Source of the DNA: Schlesneria paludicola DSM 18645
GTDB lineage: Bacteria; Planctomycetota; Planctomycetia; Planctomycetales; Planctomycetaceae
Direction: 5' to 3'
NCBI GenBank assembly: GCA_945862235.1
Contig: CAMAYU010000057.1
Location: 1-32,634, forward strand
Length of the DNA: 32,634 bases
This document shows, one piece after another, positions 15,615 to 22,203 of the stretch; position 1 is the first letter of the stretch, and every line of letters starts with the position of its first letter. Made by a program: the position numbers and the translations under genes. The notes beneath the pieces were generated by a model. It did no database searches, was not told where the DNA came from, and saw nothing but the letters and a program-made list of their open reading frames with translations.

Positions 15615-15768
15615 AGGGCCATCGCTTTTTTCAACGTACGGTGGGACCAGCTCGCTTCGAGCGCCGGCCCACCATTGGCAAGCATCGAGAAATCATGGTG
15701 AGCCGGCGCGGCGAAACGCCGCTGGTTCCACCCTACAGGTTACGCAGACCCAACAAGGCGATGACCCT
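15615..15768. repeat. MITE-like palindromic element, long copy 2
   Basis: This 154-bp copy has terminal inverted repeats AGGGCCATCGCTTTTTTCAA and CCCAACAAGGCGATGACCCT. Inside it shares 24 identical bases with copy 1 (starting ACCAGCTCGCTTCGAGCGCC) and the CGAGAAATCATGGTG core segment, followed by the complementary right arm. Confidence 0.75.
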
Positions 15769-16009
15769 GCTTCGCGCGGGTGCGAGCCTCGATTCGCTGA
15801 CATTTCTCGTCGCGAAGTGCCGTCCAATCCACGTCGCTGCGGACACCGCGACCCGCAAGCTTGGGAAGTTGGATAAAGACGGCATGGCCCGCGCAGTGCG
15901 AGTAATCGTCCTGTCCGTCAGAGTCCGATGGTAGAGAGACGAGACTTTGTGTGAGGTCTCGAAACCAACTTCGGCGACAACTGCCGTTGGGAGCGCGGGT
16001 AGCCAAGAA
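15769..16009. other. Intergenic region between element copy 2 and the flgF leader
   Basis: Overlapping frames exist on both strands here but none has a convincing start, ribosome binding site or protein character. I see no recognisable sigma-28 or sigma-54 promoter for the flagellar genes, although the main flagellar promoter is expected hereabouts. Confidence 0.4.
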
Positions 16010-16052
16010 CCCCTCACCCCCGACCCCTCTCCCAACAAAGCTGGGGCGAGGG
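16010..16052 (+). repeat. CCCCTCACCC hairpin, copy 3 (upstream of flgF)
   Basis: CCCCTCACCCCCGACCCCTC, loop ACAAAG, right arm CTGGGGCGAGGG. It ends 22 nt before the flgF GTG start, and AGGAA lies between the hairpin and the start. Confidence 0.75.
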
Positions 16053-16074
16053 AAGAAAATGACAGGAACACGCG

Positions 16075-16773
16075 GTGATTCGAGGGCTGTACAGCGCTGC
16101 GGGCGGAATGCAGGCGACATCGCTTCAACAGGATGTCACCGCGCAGAACCTCAACCACGCCGTGAAGCCCGGCTATCAGCGCGAGGTCTTGCGGTTCCAA
16201 GCCAGTGGGCCGATGGAGGCACTTCAGGGGCCGGAGACTTCACTACACACCGACTTCAGTCCGGGGACTCTCGAACACACCGGCAGCTTTTTGGACGTGG
16301 CTCTGGATGGGCCGGGCTTCTTCTCGATTGATGGTCCGAGCGGCCCGCTGTATTCGCGGTGCGGTACGTTTGCACTCAACGGTGCCGGGCAGATCGTCAC
16401 ACAAGAAGGTCGCACTGTGCGCGGGACTGGGGGACCGATTGAGATCCCGCCCGGGACTTCGCAGATCGAGATTCTCGACGATGGCACGGTCGTCGCCGAC
16501 GGGGCGGAACTAGATCAGCTTAGCGTCGTGGCCTTTCAGAATCCGCACGAACTGCGGCGCGTCGGCACGACCTACTTCGAGGCTCCTCCGAACGCGGCTC
16601 GCGACACCACGGGGCCGAACGTCCGGCAGGGTTATCGCGAGCAAGGAAACACGACGATCGTCCACGAGATGGTGCAGATGATCTCGGGACTCAGGCAGTT
16701 TGAAGCAACGCAGCGTGCGTTGCGGTCACTCGGCGACGCCATCGGTTTGAACACGCGACCGCTCAATAGGTGA
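16075..16773 (+). CDS. flgF: Flagellar basal-body rod protein FlgF
   Basis: A 232-residue proximal rod protein of the flagellar basal body. It starts with GTG (AGGAA about 9 nt upstream), giving MIRGLYSAAGGMQATSLQQD, the usual FlgF/FlgG N-terminus. The following motif is unusual: AQNLNHAVKPGYQREVLRF in place of the common NNLANxxTxGYKR. The middle contains DVALDGPGFFSIDG and LYSRCGTFALNGAGQIVT, and the C-terminus (NTTIVHEMVQMISGLRQFEA) is the conserved terminal helix. It opens a tight series: the flgG start follows its stop by 8 nt. FlgF and FlgG both belong to this family; I call this one FlgF from its shorter length, the weaker N-terminal motif and its position before the canonical flgG. 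Confidence 0.88.
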   Translation: MIRGLYSAAGGMQATSLQQDVTAQNLNHAVKPGYQREVLRFQASGPMEALQGPETSLHTDFSPGTLEHTGSFLDVALDGPGFFSIDGPSGPLYSRCGTFALNGAGQIVTQEGRTVRGTGGPIEIPPGTSQIEILDDGTVVADGAELDQLSVVAFQNPHELRRVGTTYFEAPPNAARDTTGPNVRQGYREQGNTTIVHEMVQMISGLRQFEATQRALRSLGDAIGLNTRPLNR

Positions 16774-16780
16774 CACGATC

Positions 16781-17569
16781 ATGATGAAAGCCTTGTTCAC
16801 AAGCGCGACTGGAATGCAGGCCCATTCGACGGTCGTCGATACGACGGCGAACAATCTCGCCAACGTCGACACCACCGGCTTCAAGCGCAGTCAGGTCGAG
16901 TTCCAAGACCTGATGTATCAGACCGTCCGCGCTCCCGGTACGCAGGGGGCGAATGGCCTCGAAGTCCCGACGGGGATTCAAATCGGTAGCGGTGTTCGCA
17001 CTTCGGGGATTTCCAAAATTTTCTCGCCGGGTGCGTTTGAAAATACGAGCAACCCGAACGACGTTTCGATTCAGGGGCAGGGCTTCTTCCAAGTGGCAAT
17101 GCCCAACGGCGACTTCCGCTATACGCGTGACGGTTCGTTCCGTCAGAACTCAGCCGGACAGTTGGTGACGGCTGATGGCTTTCTGTTGCAGCCGCCCATC
17201 TCCATCCCCAGCGACGCCCAAGAGGTGACGATCGGTACGGACGGCACGGTCTCCGTGGTCACCGCTTCGACTCCAACAGCGACACCCGTGGGGAACCTTT
17301 CGTTGACGCGATTCCCCAATCCCGGTGGTCTCTCGTCCGAGGGACGCAACCTCTTTGCCGAGACATCCGCATCGGGGGCCGCAGCACAAGGGACACCCGG
17401 TGAGAACGGCCTCGGCACGTTGCAGCAGGGATTTTTGGAGCGATCCAACGTGCAGGTCGTGACCGAACTGATCCGGCTGATCACGGCACAACGCGCGTTT
17501 GAAGCGAGTCAGCGAGCCGTTTTGACGAGTGACCAGATGCTTCAAACCACCAACGCGATGGTGAGGTAA
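16781..17569 (+). CDS. flgG: Flagellar distal rod protein FlgG
   Basis: At 262 residues this is the standard FlgG length. The N-terminus MMKALFTSATGMQAHSTVVD is followed by TTANNLANVDTTGFKRSQVE, the canonical rod motif, and FQDLMYQTVR. The FlgG-specific region lies between about residues 45 and 75 (GLEVPTGIQIGSGVRTSGIS), then FQVAMPNGDFRYTRDGSFRQ, and the C-terminus LERSNVQVVTELIRLITAQR with AFEASQRAVLTSDQMLQ. FlgG forms the straight distal rod that passes through the P- and L-rings. The ATG at 16781 comes 8 nt after the flgF stop, with AGG in the flgF tail, so translation is likely coupled. The flgG-like gene at 14620-15372 is a divergent relative. Confidence 0.96.
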   Translation: MMKALFTSATGMQAHSTVVDTTANNLANVDTTGFKRSQVEFQDLMYQTVRAPGTQGANGLEVPTGIQIGSGVRTSGISKIFSPGAFENTSNPNDVSIQGQGFFQVAMPNGDFRYTRDGSFRQNSAGQLVTADGFLLQPPISIPSDAQEVTIGTDGTVSVVTASTPTATPVGNLSLTRFPNPGGLSSEGRNLFAETSASGAAAQGTPGENGLGTLQQGFLERSNVQVVTELIRLITAQRAFEASQRAVLTSDQMLQTTNAMVR

Positions 17570-17576
17570 CGCCGCT

Positions 17577-18704
17577 ATGCAAGTCTCTCGCGATCACTTC
17601 GTTCGTCTCTTGATTGCCTCCACGTTCTGCGTCGTGGGGCGAGACGGCGTTGTCGTGGCCGGTCCGCCGGTGCCTGTTGTTGCGAGTGCAAAGAGTTCGT
17701 CGCCATTGGTTCTCGCGTTGCGGTCGCGCGTGCAAGTTGCTGGTCGTGAAGTTCTCATCGGCGACGTGGCTGCGGTGTCGGGCGGCAATGCGGAGCAACG
17801 TAAGCGAGTTGAGGAACTCGATCTGAACGATGCGCTCGCCACGGGTGAGTCGATCGAGATCGCGCCGCCTCAGATTGAATTTCGGTTGAGGCTAGCAGGC
17901 GTCGATCCGGACGATGTTTCGATTCGCGGTACGGCGGTTCGAGTCACAGCAGGCCGCGCGGTCTCGTCGCCGGGGCGAGTCACTGGGGTTCGCGAAGCGT
18001 CAGCCCAAACTCTCTCGCAACCCGTGCGTTCAAATGACGTGGCATCCACACTGGAACAACTCGTCGTTCAAGCGGCTGAGGACTGTGTGCGAGGCAAACT
18101 GCCGTGGTCGGCTGACGATGTGACGGTTCGCCTTGCCGTGCCGCTGCCGCACGAGGTGACTCAGGCAGTTGCGGCCTCGGGCTACGTCTGCCGGGCGTCG
18201 TTGCGAACAAATGGGCCAGCGGTCGGTCGCATTCAAGTTCAAGTCGTGGCGGGAGCTACCGGCAAACGGTCCTTCGATGTCGCCGTCCATCTCGATGTGC
18301 GGCATTTCGATGGAGTGGTCTTGGCCGCGAAAGCACTCGAACGAGGACACACGATTCAAACGTCCGACGTTTACGTCGATCGGCAAGACGTGACGACGCT
18401 GAGTGACTATTGCTCGAACGCGGACCTGCTGGTCGGTGCGACGGTCAAACGATCCGTTCGCCCCCTCATGCCCGTCAAATTGAGCGACGCGGAGTCGAGT
18501 CGTTCGACCGCCAACGCGGTGCTCGTCAAGCGGCGTGATCGAGTCCGCATGGTGGCCAAGATCGGCTCGCACAGCATCAGCACGACTGGCGAAGCGCAGC
18601 AGGAAGGTCGCTTGGGAGACACGATCCGGCTGCAAAACATCGAATCCAAAACGTTCGTTCAAGGTCGCGTGACCGCCGCGAACGAAGTCGAGATCACGTA
18701 TTGA
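17577..18704 (+). CDS. flgA: Flagellar P-ring assembly chaperone FlgA
   Basis: FlgA is a periplasmic chaperone that helps FlgI polymerise into the P-ring. The 375-residue protein is longer than the enterobacterial one (about 220) because of a longer N-terminal half. It starts with a signal-peptide-like segment (VRLLIASTFCVV in the first 20 residues). The C-terminal half has the FlgA/SAF pattern: VVLAAKALERGHTIQTSDVY, a DRQDVTTLSDYC segment, LLVGATVKRSVRPLMPVKLS, then VRMVAKIGSHSISTTGEAQQ and the closing GRLGDTIRLQNIESKTFVQG. It starts 7 nt after the flgG stop and is followed at 12 nt by flgH, so it belongs to the flgFGAH run. N-terminal residues 50-120 could be a second beta-rich domain not found in E. 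coli FlgA. Confidence 0.9.
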   Translation: MQVSRDHFVRLLIASTFCVVGRDGVVVAGPPVPVVASAKSSSPLVLALRSRVQVAGREVLIGDVAAVSGGNAEQRKRVEELDLNDALATGESIEIAPPQIEFRLRLAGVDPDDVSIRGTAVRVTAGRAVSSPGRVTGVREASAQTLSQPVRSNDVASTLEQLVVQAAEDCVRGKLPWSADDVTVRLAVPLPHEVTQAVAASGYVCRASLRTNGPAVGRIQVQVVAGATGKRSFDVAVHLDVRHFDGVVLAAKALERGHTIQTSDVYVDRQDVTTLSDYCSNADLLVGATVKRSVRPLMPVKLSDAESSRSTANAVLVKRRDRVRMVAKIGSHSISTTGEAQQEGRLGDTIRLQNIESKTFVQGRVTAANEVEITY

Positions 18705-18716
18705 AGGGAAATCGCG

Positions 18717-19343
18717 ATGACACGGCGAGAATGGGTGCAAGCGTGGTTGTTCGGGGCGATCCTCACGCCCACTCTGACTGCCCGCGCGGATTCGATCTGG
18801 GAACGCCGCGAGCAGCGCAGCGCGTTCCTGTTCGTCGATAATCGGGCGCGGCGGGTTGGTGATCTGCTGACAGTCACCGTGAAAGAATCAACCGGCGCGA
18901 AGAACAATGAGGAACGGACGCTCGATAAGGGAACATCGGCGGCCGGAAAGATGGACTTCTCAGGGAAGACGGGTTCGGACGGCGCGAGTCGCTCTGCAAC
19001 GGCGGCCGTTAGCGCGAAACAAAGTTCGGATCGCTCCTTCCAAGGAAGCGCGGGCTACGAAAGCGATCGCCTGCTCGTGGATCAGATGACCGTCACCGTG
19101 ACCGATGTTCTGCCGAACGGCAATCTGGTGATCGAAGGTTATCGGAAGCGAGTCGTCTCGAACGAAACGCGGCTGCTCCGTGTGACAGGCATCGTGCGGC
19201 CGAACGACATCGAAGGCCCCAACGTGATCGAGTCCAAATACATCGCGAACTTCAACCTCGTGTATGAGGGAGCAGGCGTGGAGACGCGGTTCACCAATCA
19301 AGGTTGGCTCGGCCGGACCACGAACCGCATCTGGCCGCACTGA
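18717..19343 (+). CDS. flgH: Flagellar L-ring protein FlgH
   Basis: FlgH forms the outer-membrane L-ring bushing. The 208-residue protein has SIWERREQRSAFLFVDNRAR at about 26-45, then VGDLLTVTVKESTGAKNNEE, the Ser/Gly/Ala-rich centre, the LLVDQMTVTVTDVLPNGNLV region, VIEGYRKRVVSNETRLLRVT, and GIVRPNDIEGPNVIESKYIA, all diagnostic. The N-terminal hydrophobic segment (WLFGAILTPTLTARA) looks like a Sec signal cleaved after ARA. There is no lipobox and no cysteine anywhere in the protein, whereas the enterobacterial FlgH is a lipoprotein; anchoring must differ. It starts 12 nt after flgA and is separated from flgI by a hairpin. Confidence 0.93.
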   Translation: MTRREWVQAWLFGAILTPTLTARADSIWERREQRSAFLFVDNRARRVGDLLTVTVKESTGAKNNEERTLDKGTSAAGKMDFSGKTGSDGASRSATAAVSAKQSSDRSFQGSAGYESDRLLVDQMTVTVTDVLPNGNLVIEGYRKRVVSNETRLLRVTGIVRPNDIEGPNVIESKYIANFNLVYEGAGVETRFTNQGWLGRTTNRIWPH

Positions 19344-19374
19344 GTCGAAAGAGGGTTGTCGGGAGCGTGGAGTT

Positions 19375-19472
19375 TTCCAAGTAGTCGTCATCGCTCCGCG
19401 TGACGAGTCTTTCACAATCGGACGACTGAACTCACGAGGCTCATCACGCGGAGCGATGATGGCTACTTGGAA
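19375..19472. repeat. TTCCAAGTAGTCGTCATCGC inverted repeat between flgH and flgI
   Basis: Arms at 19375-19407 and 19440-19472 are complementary over about 33 bp with a few mismatches; the loop is about 32 nt. The right arm ends directly at the flgI Shine-Dalgarno (AGAGGAA, about 19472-19478). In RNA the hairpin would separate the flgH and flgI messages and might shield or expose the flgI site. Confidence 0.8.
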
Positions 19473-19485
19473 GAGGAACTGAGTG

Positions 19486-20703
19486 ATGGCGGTCTGCATT
19501 CGATCTCTCTCGCTGCGTCGGAAGTGTCTGTGCTTGAGCCTGCTGGCTCTGCACGGACTCGTCCTGTTTGGCAACGCCGCATCGTGTCGGGCGGAAGTAC
19601 GGATCAAGGACATCACGGAAGTCGAAGGTGCTCGCAGCAATCAACTCTATGGAGCGGGTCTCGTTGTCGGGTTGAACGGAACGGGGGCGAGAACGCTCTC
19701 CACGCAACAAATGGCCATCGACATGCTCCGCAAGATGGATGTCACGTCCAAATTGGCGCGGCAGTCACTCCTCGACAATGTTTTCAAATCGACGAGCATT
19801 TCCACGGTGATGGTGACGACCGAGATTCCGCCGTTCGCACGCAAGGGGAGCCGGTTGGATGTCGTGGTTTCGGTCATTGATGACGCGATCAGTCTGGAAG
19901 GGGGCACGCTGCTGCTGAGTCCACTCAAGGGAGTTGACGGCGAGGTCTACGCGGTCGCCCAAGGGCAGTTGACGATCGGCGGCGTGCGGGTTCGCAGCAC
20001 AGGGACTGGTGGCCAGCAGAACCATCCGACGGTGGCCCGCTTGCAGGGGGGGACGATCGTCGAACGGGAGGCGCTCGGAAAGATCGACCAGGGCGGAATG
20101 GTGCGGCTGCTGCTGCGGGAAGCCGATTACTCAACGGCCAAGTCCATCGTGGAAGCGATCAATCAGAAGTATCCCTCGACAGCGCTGGCCGTCGATGAGG
20201 GGACGATTCAGATTCGAGTCCCGCTGACTTGGTCGCGTAATCTGCCCGACTTTGTCAGTGAGATCGGACGACTCAAGGTGACCCCCGACACCATCGCCCG
20301 CGTCGTCATCAACGAACGCACGGGAACGGTGATCGTCGGCCATCAAGTCCGCATCTCCTCGGTCGCCATCGCGCATGGAAATCTCGTCATCAAGCCGAAC
20401 GTGACACTCCCGCCGTCGCCCGGCGCGGAGGGCTTGTCGCCGTTCCCCGGCGCACCGCCTGCGTTCGGTGAGCGCTCGGGCGATGATGTCGATGACATTT
20501 TGGAGGCACTCAAACCCCGCGACTTGTCACGACCACCACAGCCCACGTCGCCGGTGTCGATTCACAATTTCGATCAGACTTTTACGGTGGCCGAACTTGC
20601 CCGCGTGCTGAACGCGCTGGGAGTCTCGCCCCGCGATTTGATCGCCATTTTTCAGGCATTGAAGGAGTCGGGAGCCATGCACGCGGAGCTGGTGGTCATG
20701 TAG
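19486..20703 (+). CDS. flgI: Flagellar P-ring protein FlgI
   Basis: FlgI forms the peptidoglycan-level P-ring. The ATG at 19486 is preferred over the GTG three bases earlier; AGAGGAA lies about 8 nt upstream. The 405-residue product starts with a signal peptide (LRRKCLCLSLLALHGLVLFG in the first 30 residues) and then VRIKDITEVEGARSNQLYGA with GLVVGLNGTGA, the canonical mature N-terminus. It continues with MAIDMLRKMDV, NVFKSTSISTVMVTTEIPPF, VDVVVSVIDD-like and IARVVINERTGTVIVGHQVR. It is about 40 residues longer than usual because of a Pro/Ser/Asp-rich insertion near residues 305-365. The end, FTVAELARVLNALGVSPRDL with IAIFQALKESGAMHAELVVM, is the standard FlgI C-terminus. Inverted repeats flank the gene on both sides. 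Confidence 0.95.
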   Translation: MAVCIRSLSLRRKCLCLSLLALHGLVLFGNAASCRAEVRIKDITEVEGARSNQLYGAGLVVGLNGTGARTLSTQQMAIDMLRKMDVTSKLARQSLLDNVFKSTSISTVMVTTEIPPFARKGSRLDVVVSVIDDAISLEGGTLLLSPLKGVDGEVYAVAQGQLTIGGVRVRSTGTGGQQNHPTVARLQGGTIVEREALGKIDQGGMVRLLLREADYSTAKSIVEAINQKYPSTALAVDEGTIQIRVPLTWSRNLPDFVSEIGRLKVTPDTIARVVINERTGTVIVGHQVRISSVAIAHGNLVIKPNVTLPPSPGAEGLSPFPGAPPAFGERSGDDVDDILEALKPRDLSRPPQPTSPVSIHNFDQTFTVAELARVLNALGVSPRDLIAIFQALKESGAMHAELVVM

Positions 20704-20739
20704 TAGTGAGGCGAATACGAGGAGCGACATCAGGTGCAA

Positions 20740-20822
20740 CCCCGGATTTCACGGAGAACACGGAGAAGGCAGATCAGGATTCGTGGTCTGTGTCTCATCT
20801 GTGTCCTCCGTGAAATCCGGGG
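20740..20822. repeat. CCCCGGATTTCACGGA inverted repeat
   Basis: CCCCGGATTTCACGGA (20740-20755) pairs perfectly with 20807-20822. Inside, ACACGGAGAAGGCAGAT and ATCTGTGTCCTCCG-like sequence extend the stem imperfectly. It lies between flgI and flgJ, the first of two palindromes there. Confidence 0.8.
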
Positions 20823-20871
20823 TCAGGATTGTTCGTGTCGGGGCATCGTGAGTGGCAAGAGCTGGTTGACC

Positions 20872-20945
20872 CGTAGGATGGACGCCTCGTCCGTCCGAGT
20901 CGCAGCCGTTCGTGACGGACGGACGGACGAGGCGTCCATCCTACG
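20872..20945. repeat. CGTAGGATGGACGCCTCGTC perfect inverted repeat
   Basis: Two 26-bp arms (20872-20897 and 20920-20945) are exactly complementary, with a 22-nt loop. It is the second palindrome between flgI and flgJ. A weaker related inverted repeat, also starting CGTAGGA, is at 29074-29160. Confidence 0.85.
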
Positions 20946-20999
20946 AGTTCGCGATGTTTGTGAGATTTGATTCGGACCGAACTGATTGAGGAGTTGGCC

Positions 21000-21368
21000 A
21001 TGTCGGCGATCAGTAGTTCCGTGATGTCGGGTTCGTTGCCGATGACCTCGGTGGCCGAACGAGGTCAGATGTCGTCAATGAACGGGAATGCGATGTTGAA
21101 GGCGGGTGGCTCGACAACACCGGATTCGACGGATCAGAACGCGCGCGTGGCGAAAGACTTCGAGGGGGTATTCGCCTCGCTGTTGCTCAAGGAAATGCGG
21201 AAGACGTTGGAGCCGGGGACACTGTTTGGCGAGGACTCGGGAGACGTGTATGGCGGCATGTTCGACTTGTACCTTGGCCAGCAGATGACACAGTCGGGTG
21301 GATTCGGTTTGGCGAAGATGATTCGCGAGTCGTTGGACCCAAAACAGAAGGTGAACACGGCAGGGTAG
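21000..21368 (+). CDS. flgJ: FlgJ-type rod-binding protein without muramidase domain
   Basis: The 122-residue product contains only the rod-binding (rod cap) half of FlgJ: VAKDFEGVFASLLLKEMRKT, LFGEDSGDVYGGMFDLYLGQ and QMTQSGGFGLAKMIRES match the family. In enterobacteria FlgJ has a C-terminal peptidoglycan hydrolase domain of about 150 residues; here the frame ends straight after the rod-binding part, so another enzyme must cut the peptidoglycan. The ATG at 21000 is chosen for the strong GAGGAG about 7 nt upstream; the frame opens 11 codons earlier at a TTG. The N-terminal 40 residues are Ser/Met-rich and probably disordered. It is separated from flgI and from flgN by palindromic DNA. Confidence 0.87.
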   Translation: MSAISSSVMSGSLPMTSVAERGQMSSMNGNAMLKAGGSTTPDSTDQNARVAKDFEGVFASLLLKEMRKTLEPGTLFGEDSGDVYGGMFDLYLGQQMTQSGGFGLAKMIRESLDPKQKVNTAG

Positions 21369-21373
21369 GCACT

Positions 21374-21524
21374 GTTTTGAAACTCGCCCCACCGGGCTGG
21401 TCCCGATGGAATCAGGTTTTGCACTACTCGATGACTGCCGGATATTGAACTCGATGACTGCCGGATATTGAAGTAGTGCAAAAACCTGAAAACCACCCAG
21501 GCAAGCGGGGTGGGGTTTCAAAAC
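21374..21524. repeat. Large nested palindrome downstream of flgJ
   Basis: Outer arms GTTTTGAAACTCGCCCCACC (21374 onward) and the complementary TGGGGTTTCAAAAC-type end (to 21524) flank an inner stem, TCAGGTTTTGCACTACT at 21412-21428 with AGTAGTGCAAAAACCTGA at 21472-21489. The loop is made largely of a tandem 23-bp repeat. Confidence 0.8.
21426..21471. repeat. Tandem 23-bp duplication in the palindrome loop
   Basis: Two perfect adjacent copies of a 23-bp unit (starting ACTCGATGACTGCCGGATAT) at 21426-21448 and 21449-21471. It sits at the apex of the 21374-21524 palindrome, where replication slippage is likely. Confidence 0.9.
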
Positions 21525-21596
21525 ACAACCGAGTGCAAACGATTTGTGGAACACTCGATTCATTGCAGAGCAAGCCAAGTGTGATTGAAGAGGAAG

Positions 21597-21627
21597 CCCC
21601 CCTCTCCCGCTGAGCCGGAGCGAGGGG
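21597..21627 (+). repeat. CCCC-CTCTCCC hairpin, copy 4 (upstream of flgN)
   Basis: A shorter member of the family at 11687, 13137 and 16010: CCCCCCTCTCCC, loop GCTGAG, CCGGAGCGAGGGG. It ends 34 nt before the flgN ATG and has the same orientation. Confidence 0.65.
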
Positions 21628-21661
21628 ACTGGAACAGAACTGAAGCAGGAACAAGTCACAC

Positions 21662-22201
21662 ATGAATGCCGTCCCCTCATCACTGATGGAACCGCCGCAC
21701 CTAGACGGTCCGGTGGCAGAGCTGTTGCTGTCGCATCTGAGTGCGGAAGAGTCGTCACTCGCAGCCATGCTGCACGCGGTGCAAAACGTTCACAACGCGC
21801 TGCGTCATTTGAATGACGATCAGTTGCGTGAAGCCTTAGAAGAAGAGTCGCTCGCGATTGCCGGCGCCAGCGAATTGCAGCAGCAACGCTGGGACTTGCG
21901 AGTTGCATTGGCTGCGGCGCTGGGGGTCGAGCGAGACGAAGCCACATTGGGGCGCGTCCTGACGGTGGCCACGGGGGCCTTGCGGGAGGGGGTCGCGCGA
22001 TTCCGAAAGTCATTGGCCGAGATGTCCACTGAGTTGGAGCGGCTCAACCGGCAGAACGGGGCCATGATTCGGCAGTCGTTGTCACTAACGCGAGGCATCA
22101 TTGGCCGACTGACGGGGCAGCGGACGGCGGGTGACACGTACAACGCGGAGGGCAACCGCGACGAGGTCCATGTGGGATCTCTGGTTCAGTGGGGTGGCTG
22201 A
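21662..22201 (+). CDS. flgN: FlgN-like chaperone for hook-filament junction proteins
   Basis: A 179-residue, largely helical protein. Helices include VAELLLSHLSAEESSLAAML, a long central coil around QQQRWDLRVALAAALGVER and the segment GVARFRKSLAEMSTELERLN with RQNGAMIRQSLSLTRGII, similar to FlgN-family coiled-coil chaperones that escort FlgK and FlgL to the export gate. Sequence similarity within this family is low, so the call rests on length, helical character and position: it ends 2 nt before the flgK ATG, the usual flgN-flgK arrangement. The C-terminal 30 residues beyond the helices look unstructured. Confidence 0.78.
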   Translation: MNAVPSSLMEPPHLDGPVAELLLSHLSAEESSLAAMLHAVQNVHNALRHLNDDQLREALEEESLAIAGASELQQQRWDLRVALAAALGVERDEATLGRVLTVATGALREGVARFRKSLAEMSTELERLNRQNGAMIRQSLSLTRGIIGRLTGQRTAGDTYNAEGNRDEVHVGSLVQWGG

Positions 22202-22203
22202 TC

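Noticed and set aside
15769-16074. Sigma-28 or sigma-54 flagellar promoter upstream of flgF
   Set aside because: No TGGCAC-N5-TTGC or TAAA-N15-GCCGATAA-like sequence with acceptable match was found by eye.
21075-22013. 312-residue minus-strand ORF spanning flgJ, the palindrome and flgN
   Set aside because: It crosses palindromic DNA, is Arg/Pro/Cys-rich, and overlaps two supported genes.
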